IMG/VR virus record: IMGVR_UViG_3300050132_000504
Coordinates: 1 to 64,000 of that record
Origin: a virus
Direction: 5' to 3' (one strand)
Length of the DNA stretch: 64,000 nt
Below the pieces are notes generated by a model. It did not search any database. It was not told the origin of the DNA and worked only from the letters and a program-made list of their open reading frames with translations. Shown in pieces: positions 8,101 through 16,572 of the stretch (its first letter is position 1; every line of letters starts with the position of its first letter). Made by a program: the position numbers and the translations under genes.

Positions 8101-10243
8101 GGGCAGTCGTCAGGCCAGACCACAACGAGAAGTCCGACTCAGCATCAACACTGTTTCGCACCTCAGCAGAGGACTGAAAGACAGTCTCGCCTGCCACCGT
8201 CAGAGTGCCTTGAAAGGTGGCGTTGCCATGGCCATCGATCAAGCCAACAGTGGTTTCGCTTGGGCCGCCAGAGCCAAAGATGACGCCGCCAGTACCGGAG
8301 TTGTTGGAACCATTGAGCACAATCGCGCCGGTCCCAGCAGCATTGAGCACGGTCTGGTTGTTGGTACTTCCAGACAGGGTGATCTCGGCCACGGCATTCG
8401 GCGCCTTGGTCTGGTTGGGTCCAGTAAATGTGACTGTAGGCGCGCTGGTGTACCCGGCCCCGTTGTTGGTCATGGTAACTGAAAGCACGTACCAGTTGGC
8501 GCCACTTCCATACATGACAGCGGTGCCGGCGGCGCCTGTCCCGCCTCCGCCTGTGAATGTGATCGTCGGAGGTGTCGAAGACGTGTAGGTCCCGCCGTTA
8601 TTCAACGACACGGCCACAACACTATTCGAGTTCGCGCTAAGGTATTGCCCAATCGAAAGCCGGTAGACTCTGTTGAGCATGTCCTGGACGTAATAGGTCT
8701 GCATGCCACCAGTGCCATCGCCGAGGCCGTAGGTCCAGCGGTAACCGTAGTCGGTTTGGATCTCGGTCAGCCGGCCCCTCTCATTGCCCAGACCAATCCC
8801 CAGTCGCTGGTGATCGACGATGGTCGTGTCCTGCTGGCTGGCGTACCAATCGCCCTTCATGCCATTCGAGTCGCGGTGGAATGCATCCTCGAAGTTGTTG
8901 CGGCTGCCGTTGTCGATCAGATCGCCGGTAAAGAAGGTGCCGCCTGTGAGCACGGAATTGAACTGCGAACCCGAGTCCGCCTGATATTGAATGGCGGAGA
9001 CCTCGTTGCGCAGGCCCAGGATCGTATTGTTCTGTGCGTGCGAGCCGAGATGGAACATCGTTCCGCAGCCTTCAACATCGCCACCAACAAACGTGTTCCC
9101 GTCACCCGACTGCAAATTGATCCCGTAGATTCCTGTGATCGGATTGCCGTTACTCTCCGGACAATCGATGTGAACTCTGATGAAGGTGCTGGCATTCATC
9201 CAGTCCGTCGTGGCGGCATTCGAGATCAGATGGCCCGTGCCATTGATCGCCTGTCCGAAGCCAGTGAACTCCATGTCCTCGAAGGTGCCACCGGCATAAT
9301 TGCCGGTGCCGTCAATGGTCATGCCGGTCTGGTTCTGATTGCCAAGGAAGTAGCTGCTCTCAAGACGGATTTCCTGCGCGCGATAGGCATAGAAGCCGGT
9401 CGCTGCACTGGTCGATCCTGTGGTGTTGATGGCCACGTTGTCCATCTTGAAGCCCATTGTGTTCTGGGCATACGTGGTATCCCCGACCTGAACAGCATTG
9501 CTCGGACCTGAGTACAGAAGAACGGTGCCTCCCTGGCTTCCACTCGCGGTGCTAATACCTCGCAGAGAACAGCCATGCAAAACCACATTGCGCACGGCCG
9601 CCGGCACAATGATCTGACTGGCCGTCGAGATCGTGGCGCAAGGCAGATAGATCACAGCATTGGGCGTCGAGATCGTCAGGTTCGACGCCATCGACAGCGT
9701 TCCCACGAAGTTCCGTGCATCGCAAGTGCCGCCGTAGGTCTGATTCAACCCACTCAGGCAATTGGCAATCTTGACTCCGATGTCCGAGCCAGAGAACTGA
9801 TCGACCTGGTAGACACCGCCGATCTGCTTTGCATCCAGAATCGAGTTGTTCCCCGAACTCAAACCAGGGACAGTAGGAGGAAGCGTTGTCAGAGGTGTGT
9901 TCAGGTTCGCGGCCGGAGTCGTGAACATGTACGGCCGCGTCCAGATCAGATTGCCGGAGGCATCCGTCAGAGTGACCTGGTAGTAGTCTGTTCCGATGCA
10001 CTTGAAGCTGTGGTTCCTGGGGATCTCCGCATTGATAGAACCCCCGGAGGTGGTGATCGCCACATCAACTGGATTCGTCGGTGCAGATGACCCGCAGTTC
10101 GTCAGGACGAACGTCACCGTGGCATTCGGCACGGCCGCATTGGCATTGTTCTTTACAGGCCCGGAAAGCTGCGTGACCTGGCCGTAAGCCAGAACAGGCA
10201 GGAGAACGAACAGGAATGCAAGGATGGATTTAAGCTGGCGCAC
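5153..10243 (-). CDS. Tail fibre / receptor-binding protein with signal peptide
   Basis: A 1696-residue fibre. It begins with a typical Sec signal peptide (MRQLKSILAFLFVLLPVLAYGQ), which is unusual for a phage fibre. A small beta domain with Cys pairs follows (to about residue 130), then a right-handed beta-helix like pectate-lyase or pre-neck appendage proteins (about 140-520). After this come repeated beta modules with YLANSSxTVNGxxC, LSGTSLPSxVVTSYLT and VGTITTGIWQGTP, then SPTFTGTP repeats common in fibre shafts, and a C-terminal beta domain with Cys. Start is GTG at 10243 with GAGGG upstream. It closes the baseplate/fibre gene run. Function is inferred from architecture; the receptor is unknown. 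Confidence 0.85.
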   Translation of the reverse strand: MRQLKSILAFLFVLLPVLAYGQVTQLSGPVKNNANAAVPNATVTFVLTNCGSSAPTNPVDVAITTSGGSINAEIPRNHSFKCIGTDYYQVTLTDASGNLIWTRPYMFTTPAANLNTPLTTLPPTVPGLSSGNNSILDAKQIGGVYQVDQFSGSDIGVKIANCLSGLNQTYGGTCDARNFVGTLSMASNLTISTPNAVIYLPCATISTASQIIVPAAVRNVVLHGCSLRGISTASGSQGGTVLLYSGPSNAVQVGDTTYAQNTMGFKMDNVAINTTGSTSAATGFYAYRAQEIRLESSYFLGNQNQTGMTIDGTGNYAGGTFEDMEFTGFGQAINGTGHLISNAATTDWMNASTFIRVHIDCPESNGNPITGIYGINLQSGDGNTFVGGDVEGCGTMFHLGSHAQNNTILGLRNEVSAIQYQADSGSQFNSVLTGGTFFTGDLIDNGSRNNFEDAFHRDSNGMKGDWYASQQDTTIVDHQRLGIGLGNERGRLTEIQTDYGYRWTYGLGDGTGGMQTYYVQDMLNRVYRLSIGQYLSANSNSVVAVSLNNGGTYTSSTPPTITFTGGGGTGAAGTAVMYGSGANWYVLSVTMTNNGAGYTSAPTVTFTGPNQTKAPNAVAEITLSGSTNNQTVLNAAGTGAIVLNGSNNSGTGGVIFGSGGPSETTVGLIDGHGNATFQGTLTVAGETVFQSSAEVRNSVDAESDFSLWSGLTTAQKESLTYKDWNGSSQWYMEKDQYNNWVLNSAVDNLDHFKAYQNGDDYIDAGSGANVRINYESGSGSGFAVYGGNSSTLYFSLTASNAVKIPGLAASSGHNCLQIDNSGWVTNTGSACGSGSTGGTVTSVGLTETDSSSYFTITSSPVTSSGNLGIKLTSVTGTGNQLVTSASPVINDLAMTGYAEIGGAPYASSPEFLIADTSAVVPMFIMPTYFGIVAPNSGAYDLMEFWQNGTIVFEMGMAGDITRGSWSGSPIQNVYLANSTITINGTTCTLGSPCTVSTSTFSGTSLPSTVTGSYLTSVGTITTGVWQGTPIANAYLANSSTTVNGQPCALGGACTITASLSGTSLPSSVVTSYLTAVGTITTGIWQGTPVANAYLANSSVTVASQNCVLGSSCAVAAANLSNGTSGTGAVALVNAPTFTGNVTTHANNAASQDYVIIQPGTSGTDYIGALEFANYAGTSQWEIRKDASNTFRIRDTVNSVDRFIQYAGTQTEISSGGTSSVAINNTSSSGTGGFIVYEGGTNYNTIAFSVASNGNAAVTGTLTANATTITTTLTAATVKDTGVLSAYLIGTDSSGDLLAETMSGDATLGSGGALTLASVNSNTGSFGSSTAIPTFTVNAKGLITAAGSTAVIAPAGTLTGTTLASTVVTSSLTAVGTIGTGIWQGTAIGVGYGGLNTATAPSTGQILIAQSATAYAPETPSGDCTLAITGAFACTKSNGTAFGTGAFAIIANYATLASPTFTGTPSAPTQTTGDNTTALATDVFVNASITAGGFLTTSSASSTYAPKASPTFTGTVTVPTETTVSSGNMHLDAATGAYYVCINCDNNTGTSGFVVQNGTGSSPTTEFQVTGSGNTTATGYLSSKGWFGNYTASYSAGAAAGTSPTIACATTHTCTNIQGTYSIKTGTSPTTGTLVTINLNHTQNNILDCSSDLWLPGTGHILTYELTNSTTSTIVVTLDTALTASTTYYFTYVCGSY
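6085..7335 (-). repeat. Internal repeats of the tail fibre gene
   Basis: Related units of about 180 bases encode IxTGIWQGTPxANAYLANSS plus a CxLGxxC segment. Clear copies start near 6955, 7130 and 7310, with a more divergent one near 6085. They form the repeating shaft of the fibre and are likely hot spots for recombination. Confidence 0.7.
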
Positions 10244-10274
10244 GGAGTCCCTCGGAAGTCAGCAGTTGTACGGA

Positions 10275-10290
10275 CCTACTAACAGTTAGG
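10275..10290. promoter_or_regulatory. CCTAACNGTTAGG-type near-palindrome
   Basis: CCTACTAACAGTTAGG covers the stop codon of the gene at 10286 and the gap before the tail fibre. Nearly the same sequence occurs at 59431-59444 in the opposite orientation, and related copies at 50897 and 54476. It may be an operator or RNA-end signal. Confidence 0.4.
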
Positions 10291-11026
10291 CAGGAATGGC
10301 GATAGCATGAATAATGCCGGTGTGGGCCGCGGCGGAGTCGGTGTTGCTTACCTTGACGGTCACACCTGCCCCTCCAGCGTTATAGAACCAGGAGTCGATC
10401 TGCAGGAAGCCGGTCGAATCTTCCACCGAAAGGGTGACGGTGTAGTTGTTGCCGGTGAAAGAACTGGCCCAGCCCACAACGACATTCGTATGGCTCGATG
10501 CCGTGATCGAGGGCGTCACCACCTGCGCCGTTGTGGCCGCGTTGTTGTTGACAGCAGTCTGAAGAGCATTGAGAGTCGCGGTCGTCGTGTTCAGCACCGA
10601 TTGGAAGTTCTGCAACGCCAGCGAAATGTCGTTCTGGTTGGTGGCTGACAACTGCGACGAGAGGACCGCCACCTGTGTGCTCAGGCTGGTCATCTGGCCC
10701 TGCAAGTTCGTCTGCAGGTTCTGCAAATAGTTGAGAGACTGGGCGACCGTCAGAGGTGTCGAAGTCAGAGCGTTGAAGCACAGCGCCGTCAGGTTGGTTG
10801 AGTCCGTGTTGATTGCGCGGCCTTCAAGGCCCGCAGTCGCGGCCAGACCAGGCAGCACCTGCAGCAGTGGAATGAGTGTTCCATTGATGAACGAGACGAT
10901 CGATGTGAGATCGATCAGCCCATCGTTCTGGTCGTCGTTGTAGTCCTGCGACGTTGGGGAACCGTTCAGTGGAACGGTTCTCTGCGTGGAGACCAGCGCC
11001 AGGGAGGTCAGCGGAAGAGTGGCCAT
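10286..11026 (-). CDS. Peripheral baseplate/fibre structural protein
   Basis: A 246-residue protein with a long coiled coil (about 80-160, SLNYLQNLQTNLQGQMTSLS and onward) followed by a beta-rich C-terminal domain with alternating small and aromatic residues. This stalk-and-knob layout is common in short fibre or fibre-connector proteins. The ATG at 11026 overlaps the stop of the previous gene (TAATG) with GGAG upstream, so translation is coupled. It lies immediately before the main tail fibre gene. No specific family recognised. Confidence 0.8.
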   Translation of the reverse strand: MATLPLTSLALVSTQRTVPLNGSPTSQDYNDDQNDGLIDLTSIVSFINGTLIPLLQVLPGLAATAGLEGRAINTDSTNLTALCFNALTSTPLTVAQSLNYLQNLQTNLQGQMTSLSTQVAVLSSQLSATNQNDISLALQNFQSVLNTTTATLNALQTAVNNNAATTAQVVTPSITASSHTNVVVGWASSFTGNNYTVTLSVEDSTGFLQIDSWFYNAGGAGVTVKVSNTDSAAAHTGIIHAIAIPA

Positions 11027-12369
11027 TACATCTCCTGCAGCGACGCGCCGGTGAAAGTGGGCGTCACGGTTCGATCTGAAGTGGACAATTGAACTTTGAG
11101 TTGCACGGACCAAGTGATGGGAATCCAGTTCGCAGTGACTCCTGAGTAGGAGACACTGTAGGTCTTCCCTGAGAAGGTGTTGGTTGGGTTGCCGGGGATC
11201 AGCATCAGACCGCCCCCATACCCACCCTGCGCCACATAGTCATGAGTCATCCCAGGAATAGGTCCATACCTTCCACCGTTCACCCCAAGGGGATTGGCAA
11301 ATGCAGGGTTCAGCCCCGGTGCCACTCTAAGAGGAAGCCCAGTTGTCAGGTCAGTGACTTGGATCGAGTTCAAGAAGATCGTTTCAAACTCACGAGTGCC
11401 GCTCGGCATGTTGAGGCTGTAACCGCCATACTCTGGCGCTCCCGACATGGCCGACACAGTGACGCCTGTAGCCGAAACCGTACCTGTGTTGGGAACAGGA
11501 ACCACGCTGCCGGCCGCGTACTCCTGCCAGAGGCCCCCGTTGAAACTGAGGAAGTAAAGAATGCCCGGAGTCGCAGGAGCGACCAGTTTCAACTGGGCGC
11601 TGGCGGGAGTGAAGAAGATGGGCTTCGTCACCATCTCGGACACCATCTCGAACTCTGTCTCAGTCCCGGCGAAGTCCGTAAGACCGAAGGTGTACGAGGT
11701 ACCTCCCAATGTGTCAGGCGCCGCCGGCGTGATCGCCAAGGTGATGTAGAGCATCTCCATCGGCGCGAACCAAGCAGTCAGACGATACCCATTCATGCTC
11801 ACCTGTACGGCTTGCGTGAATGTGGTCCCGTCAGGTGATGCTGAGACCTTGAAAACCGGGGTCGGCGGCATGGCAGCCAGATCAAAGGTCAGCACCGTCA
11901 TGTTCAAGGACTGAGCCAACTGCACTGTGAATATGCCGGTTGGAATTGAACCGTCCGTCGTGTTGACGCGATAGAGCGAATTGTCAGTCGAGATGGCTTC
12001 TGCCGTTCCATCCGATGTAGCAAAGGTCTGGTTCTGGATGACGGCATTGGTCGTCGTGGATCTCTCTTTGAGAGTGACGGCCTGCGCATCGGCACGAACC
12101 GTGGCCGATGTCTGAGTCTGATCGATGTCCAGAAAGTCCGTGGTGACAAAGTTCACGGTCGTGTAGGGCGGACTGATGCGATTGGCCCGTTGCAACCGGC
12201 TGTTCAGGGCCTCGACCTGCTGCTGGAAATCCACCAACGAAAGATTGCGATAGTTGGTCAGGGCATTCAGGATGTTCTCTCCCTGATTCCACAGAACATT
12301 GAACGCAGCCATCAGCTGCGATGCCGAAGCAACTTCACCGAATTGGAATGTGGGAAGGGATGTGCTCAT
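11026..12369 (-). CDS. Peripheral baseplate protein, coiled coil plus beta domains
   Basis: A 447-residue virion protein. Residues about 20-65 form a helical segment (NILNALTNYRNLSLVDFQQQ then VEALNSRLQRANRI); the rest is beta rich and likely jelly-roll. The layout parallels the two proteins upstream (12372-13850 and 13858-16041), each with a helical N-terminus and carbohydrate-binding-like beta domains, suggesting duplicated genes. The ATG at 12369 lies 2 bases beyond the previous stop. Function in host attachment or baseplate periphery is inferred from position. Confidence 0.8.
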   Translation of the reverse strand: MSTSLPTFQFGEVASASQLMAAFNVLWNQGENILNALTNYRNLSLVDFQQQVEALNSRLQRANRISPPYTTVNFVTTDFLDIDQTQTSATVRADAQAVTLKERSTTTNAVIQNQTFATSDGTAEAISTDNSLYRVNTTDGSIPTGIFTVQLAQSLNMTVLTFDLAAMPPTPVFKVSASPDGTTFTQAVQVSMNGYRLTAWFAPMEMLYITLAITPAAPDTLGGTSYTFGLTDFAGTETEFEMVSEMVTKPIFFTPASAQLKLVAPATPGILYFLSFNGGLWQEYAAGSVVPVPNTGTVSATGVTVSAMSGAPEYGGYSLNMPSGTREFETIFLNSIQVTDLTTGLPLRVAPGLNPAFANPLGVNGGRYGPIPGMTHDYVAQGGYGGGLMLIPGNPTNTFSGKTYSVSYSGVTANWIPITWSVQLKVQLSTSDRTVTPTFTGASLQEM

Positions 12370-12371
12370 GA

Positions 12372-13850
12372 TTAGACTGCCTGGAAACTGGCTTCGTAGA
12401 GAAGTGGGGAGTAGTAGCCCTGCAACGAAGCAAGAGCCGATGCGCCCAGTGCGGACGTCTGATAGGAGATGGTCACCAAGGGCTGTGTCGCTGTGAAGGT
12501 CAGAGTGTTGCCTGTCAGCGTGAAGTCGGAAGTGTTCTTCAAGAAGAGCGATCCCACCTGCGCGCTCAGACTGCCGGTGAGCGGTGCGTCCTGAAAGACC
12601 ACAGGGCCCGTGACATTGCTCAAGACGATTGTCTGCTCGACCATCCCGTTGTTCAAAGTCGTGGTGGTCTGGCTGTTGATCGTGTACGGCGTATTTGCAG
12701 CCGCACTCGATGGCAGCGGCAACAGCGGCGAACTCTGTTGGCTGAAGGCGCTATCGCTGCGATTCAGGATCGCCCGATACCAGAAGGGTTGTGACACAGC
12801 CACGACCCCAGGTGTGATGCTTACGAAGTTCACACCATCCGTGGAGATCTGGTGGGTGATGGAAGTGTATGGGCTGGTGGTGACCTGCTCGGCGGCGAAT
12901 TCGGCCGAGGTGCTGGAGAGATAGATCGGCTGGCTCGTCACCATACCCGACGATTGGTAGGACCGTTTGTAGGTATTGAACGAGCGCAGAGCAAAGCTTG
13001 TCTGGCCCGCGCGGCAGGCAATCACCACCCTCATCTGTTGAACCAGACGGGGCGGAAAGTCGATGATCACATCGCCAGAGCATTTCCCCGATGTGGCATC
13101 CAGAATGATCATGGGCACATCGAGGTCTGCCAGCACGTCGTTGAATACCAGACCATCGGGAGAGCTGGTCAAGTTGGTGATCTCGAGGCCGGCGTAAGTG
13201 TCCAGTGCGATCTGCAACCTGTTGACGATCGTAGGGCTGGGAAATGACAGGAGCAGCTCCAACGAAGAGCCGGACCACTGAAAGGACGTGCCCACAGCCG
13301 TGGAGGACAGGTTGCTGATGGCATTGACGGCGCTCCCTGAACTGCCTATCCCTATCGAGAAAGTCGGCGAAAGCAGGGTCTGTGTGCCCAGCGGAAGTGT
13401 TGCCAGACCAGCGTTGTAATCAAGCGTTGCCGTGTAGCTCGGCTGGAGAACGGAATCGTCAATGAACGGCGCCAGGAACTGCTGCTGGTTCGAGATGTAG
13501 ATCGACTGGCGGATCAGCTGGCGCAGTGCGTTCTGCGAGGCAGCCGCAAGGTTGTAAAGGTCGCCGGCGCTGTTCTCGATCCGCAGGATCTCGGCAGCGA
13601 TGTCGTTGGAGTCCTGATTGAGCAAGGTCAGGTTCTGAGACAGGTCACCGACAATGGCAGGCTTCGACCGGATCTGCGTCAAGGTCTGCATGTTGTCACC
13701 CAGATTCAGAACCGTGTTGACCATGGAATACACTGCGGCCTGGTATTCCTCGCGCGTTGAGAGGGTGAGCCCTCGCAGGGAATCCTGCAGCCGGGAAAGC
13801 CGGTCCGCGATGACGCTGTCGTTGCTGTCGAGAAGAAGCGAATTGAACAT
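12372..13850 (-). CDS. Peripheral baseplate protein with discoidin-like domains
   Basis: A 492-residue virion protein. The first 140 residues are helical (REEYQAAVYSMVNTVLNL, then VGDLSQNLTLLNQDSNDIAA). Two beta domains follow; the stretch around residues 190-280 (VNRLQIALDTYAGLEITNLT ... VVIACRAGQTSFALRSFNTY) resembles discoidin/F5-8C-type sugar-binding folds. Start at 13850, 7 bases after the previous stop. Likely part of the peripheral baseplate or a fibre base; the sugar-binding reading is inference. Confidence 0.8.
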   Translation of the reverse strand: MFNSLLLDSNDSVIADRLSRLQDSLRGLTLSTREEYQAAVYSMVNTVLNLGDNMQTLTQIRSKPAIVGDLSQNLTLLNQDSNDIAAEILRIENSAGDLYNLAAASQNALRQLIRQSIYISNQQQFLAPFIDDSVLQPSYTATLDYNAGLATLPLGTQTLLSPTFSIGIGSSGSAVNAISNLSSTAVGTSFQWSGSSLELLLSFPSPTIVNRLQIALDTYAGLEITNLTSSPDGLVFNDVLADLDVPMIILDATSGKCSGDVIIDFPPRLVQQMRVVIACRAGQTSFALRSFNTYKRSYQSSGMVTSQPIYLSSTSAEFAAEQVTTSPYTSITHQISTDGVNFVSITPGVVAVSQPFWYRAILNRSDSAFSQQSSPLLPLPSSAAANTPYTINSQTTTTLNNGMVEQTIVLSNVTGPVVFQDAPLTGSLSAQVGSLFLKNTSDFTLTGNTLTFTATQPLVTISYQTSALGASALASLQGYYSPLLYEASFQAV

Positions 13851-13857
13851 GGTTTGC

Positions 13858-16041
13858 TTACTGGCCTGTCACCTGCAACATGTAGCGTTGAACTATGGCC
13901 GATGCCTGCCGGTGGACGATCTTGAGGTAAAAGTCGACATGATCGACTGAAGAAAGGGCACCGGAACCGATGGTCCATCCGTTGATAAACGGGTAGGTGA
14001 AGGAGAAGCACTGCCCGCTGCCGCCTTGTGGCAGCAGATAACCAGTCAGATTCTGTTTGATCACCGTGCCCGTGTTGTCGAAGGCTTGAAAGCAGAGATA
14101 GAAATCTACCGCTTGTCCTGAGGTGTCATTTGACATAGCCCAGGAAAAGCCCATCAGCGACGCCAGTACACCTTCTGAGTTAAGAGCGGAAGCTATCTTG
14201 TTGACAGTATTCGAGGTACTTGCCGTGTAGGCCGTACCAGACGAACCAGCCGTGAAGTCCGCATCGAACCGGATCAGTTCGGGAATCCCCACGAATCGCA
14301 CTGGACCCGAAACAAAGACACCTGAAAGGGCCGTCCAGGATTCTCCGGAAACATCTGCCACCCCAAACTCATACTGAGCGCCCGTGTAGACAACTGCCGG
14401 AGGTGGAACCACATTGCGGGCGTTGAAAGGAAGAACTGCCTGCAGCTGGCTCATGACGTTCAGGCGCAGGGCATCCGGAGGGGTGACTGTTTGCTGCTTC
14501 AGGGAGTAGTTCGGCTGGTAAAACGTCAGGAACGCCTTTGAAACAAGCGGGTTAGTTCCCAAAGTCTCGTCGAGGTGGAGAGCAGTTGGCTGGTCGATCG
14601 GCGTCGAACCACTCCACACTGTCTGTCTAGTATTGGTTGTTATCCCCTGAATCTCTACTTTTGTCAGAATCATGGGGAAAGTTGTGAATGGAGTCACCCG
14701 GAGGACCGTCAAATAGCTGAGCTGGGCGAAGTCGACTTCAAGAACTGCCGTGGCTCCCACAGTGTTTGGAGACGCCTGACCCACCGCCTGCAGAAGATAG
14801 GCCTGTGTGGGAGCCGCAGATCCGATCTCGATATACATCCCTGTCGGTGTCCCGCGCTCATCGGTAACGGGCAGGGCCCGGTTTCCTTTGCTGTCTACAC
14901 TCCAGGCGATCGGCGGGAACGAGGTGGCTCCGTCTGGATACGGCCGAGCCGGGTCCAGCATGAGCAAAGGCGACCAGTTGACCTGGTCGATGGAGCACTG
15001 GTACGCCGGGAATTCTTCCTCAAAGAAGATGTCGACGGTCGTGGCGGCCGCGGCAAGTGTGATGGGTGTGAAGTTGCCATACTGATCCACCGTGTAATCG
15101 GTGACCGAGGAAAGCAACTGCTGATTGGTAGTGCCGTAGCCGACGAAGACGAAGACTTCGTCGGTGTCCACCGTGTAGGGAGACAGAGAAAGTGTCGTTC
15201 CGTTGGTGGCAGAGGTGGTGGTGTGTCTTTGCCGCCCGACAAAGGACGTCTGGATGTAGACCGGAAGAGAACCGAGGTTGGAAGTTCCAGTCACAACAAA
15301 CGGGCTCGCCGCGGGGGTGACGCTCGGCGTCGAGGAGAAGTTGATGAGAGGCTGGGGTTCCAGCAGGGTCAGCTTCGTCCAGTTGTCCTGGTTCAAAACC
15401 TCGACCTGCGCATCGCCTGTGGTGTACGTCCAGGTCAAGTTGTTGACTGGCACACCGGTGATGCTTTGAGGAGGCGTCAACCCGGAAGACGGGGCAGTCG
15501 TGCCCGGAAGAAGCACCGTCGCCAGATTGGAAGCCAGCGTCGGATTGTTGCTGTAGGTTGCGCTCGTAGCAGGATCGGTCCAGATCCCTGTCAGGATGAG
15601 CGGAGCGATCGGACCGTAACCCACTCCGAAATCCCACATGATCTGAGTGGCGCCGGTCACGGCAGGGATAGTGCTGGCCCATGTCTGAAGGTCGGCTTCA
15701 GCCAGAAGCTGATCGATGAGAGCAGTGTCTTTGCTCAGGACAGAAAGCAGAGCGGTCAGTTGAGTAGCAAATGCATTCGACTCGTTCAAAAGCCCCGCAA
15801 ACTGGGCAGCCAGCAGGGTGAGAGGGTTGTTGAACGACTCATCAGTAACGACCTGGCCAGCAGAAGGCTGCGGCAGTGTGGAGAAGTTCTGCGCCTGCTT
15901 CTGAAGGGCCACCAGGGCGGCCTGGTCGAACACCTGACCGCCACCGAAGTCGCCGGCCTGGATCGCCTGCTGCAACAGCGTCACGAGCTGCTGGTAGTAG
16001 GACGAACTGAGTGTGGATTGATAGTTCCCGAGGAGTTGCAT
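13858..16041 (-). CDS. Large peripheral baseplate protein
   Basis: A 727-residue virion protein. The N-terminal 130 residues are helical (SSSYYQQLVTLLQQAIQAGD; FATQLTALLSVLSKDTALID). The rest is beta rich with several repeated strands, including a VLRVTPFTTFPMILTKVEIQ discoidin-like segment near the middle and a TYPFINGW-type C-terminal domain. It resembles the two genes downstream in layout. ATG at 16041 follows the previous stop by 3 bases. No enzyme motif seen. Confidence 0.8.
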   Translation of the reverse strand: MQLLGNYQSTLSSSYYQQLVTLLQQAIQAGDFGGGQVFDQAALVALQKQAQNFSTLPQPSAGQVVTDESFNNPLTLLAAQFAGLLNESNAFATQLTALLSVLSKDTALIDQLLAEADLQTWASTIPAVTGATQIMWDFGVGYGPIAPLILTGIWTDPATSATYSNNPTLASNLATVLLPGTTAPSSGLTPPQSITGVPVNNLTWTYTTGDAQVEVLNQDNWTKLTLLEPQPLINFSSTPSVTPAASPFVVTGTSNLGSLPVYIQTSFVGRQRHTTTSATNGTTLSLSPYTVDTDEVFVFVGYGTTNQQLLSSVTDYTVDQYGNFTPITLAAAATTVDIFFEEEFPAYQCSIDQVNWSPLLMLDPARPYPDGATSFPPIAWSVDSKGNRALPVTDERGTPTGMYIEIGSAAPTQAYLLQAVGQASPNTVGATAVLEVDFAQLSYLTVLRVTPFTTFPMILTKVEIQGITTNTRQTVWSGSTPIDQPTALHLDETLGTNPLVSKAFLTFYQPNYSLKQQTVTPPDALRLNVMSQLQAVLPFNARNVVPPPAVVYTGAQYEFGVADVSGESWTALSGVFVSGPVRFVGIPELIRFDADFTAGSSGTAYTASTSNTVNKIASALNSEGVLASLMGFSWAMSNDTSGQAVDFYLCFQAFDNTGTVIKQNLTGYLLPQGGSGQCFSFTYPFINGWTIGSGALSSVDHVDFYLKIVHRQASAIVQRYMLQVTGQ

Positions 16042-16044
16042 TCT

Positions 16045-16572
16045 TTACACCACGTCGCAATCGACTTGCAGTTGAACGTCGAGAACCTTGGTCAGAGAGA
16101 CCGATGGAGGGATGACATACCGCACCAGCATGTGAGCTGTGTCGAAGGCCCCGATCTGGCCGGCCGTGCCGACAGAGCCAACCGCTTCCTGAGGAAGCGG
16201 CAACCATGTGGAGGGAGTGCTTTCCAGACCGACCGTGTTCGAGAAGCGGTTCCAGGTCAGGCCGTTGTCAAAGCTGATCTCAACACCGCCAGTTACCGAT
16301 GCCGTCGCGTTGCCATAGGCATCGGTGATGTAAGGCCACTCGCCTTGCACCGTGGGCGCATCGCTGCCTGTCAGATAGAAGGCGACGTTGATCAGTGTCT
16401 CGAACGTCAGATTGACGCTGGCAGAAGAACTCAGCGAAAGCGCCAGCGGCGTGGTCGTGATGCCGGGGAACACGATAGGAAAGGTCAACTGACCGTCGAT
16501 CCAGTTGGCGCCGTCGTAGCCTTCAATGACGGTTGTTCCTTCCTGCCAGATGAGATAGAAGGGTTTTGCCAT
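16045..16572 (-). CDS. Small beta-rich baseplate protein
   Basis: A 175-residue protein, all-beta in character (LTFPIVFPGITTTPLALSLS; WNRFSNTVGLES), unrecognised. Its ATG overlaps the stop of the previous gene (TAATG). It probably assembles with the large neighbours on either side. Confidence 0.75.
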   Translation of the reverse strand: MAKPFYLIWQEGTTVIEGYDGANWIDGQLTFPIVFPGITTTPLALSLSSSASVNLTFETLINVAFYLTGSDAPTVQGEWPYITDAYGNATASVTGGVEISFDNGLTWNRFSNTVGLESTPSTWLPLPQEAVGSVGTAGQIGAFDTAHMLVRYVIPPSVSLTKVLDVQLQVDCDVV

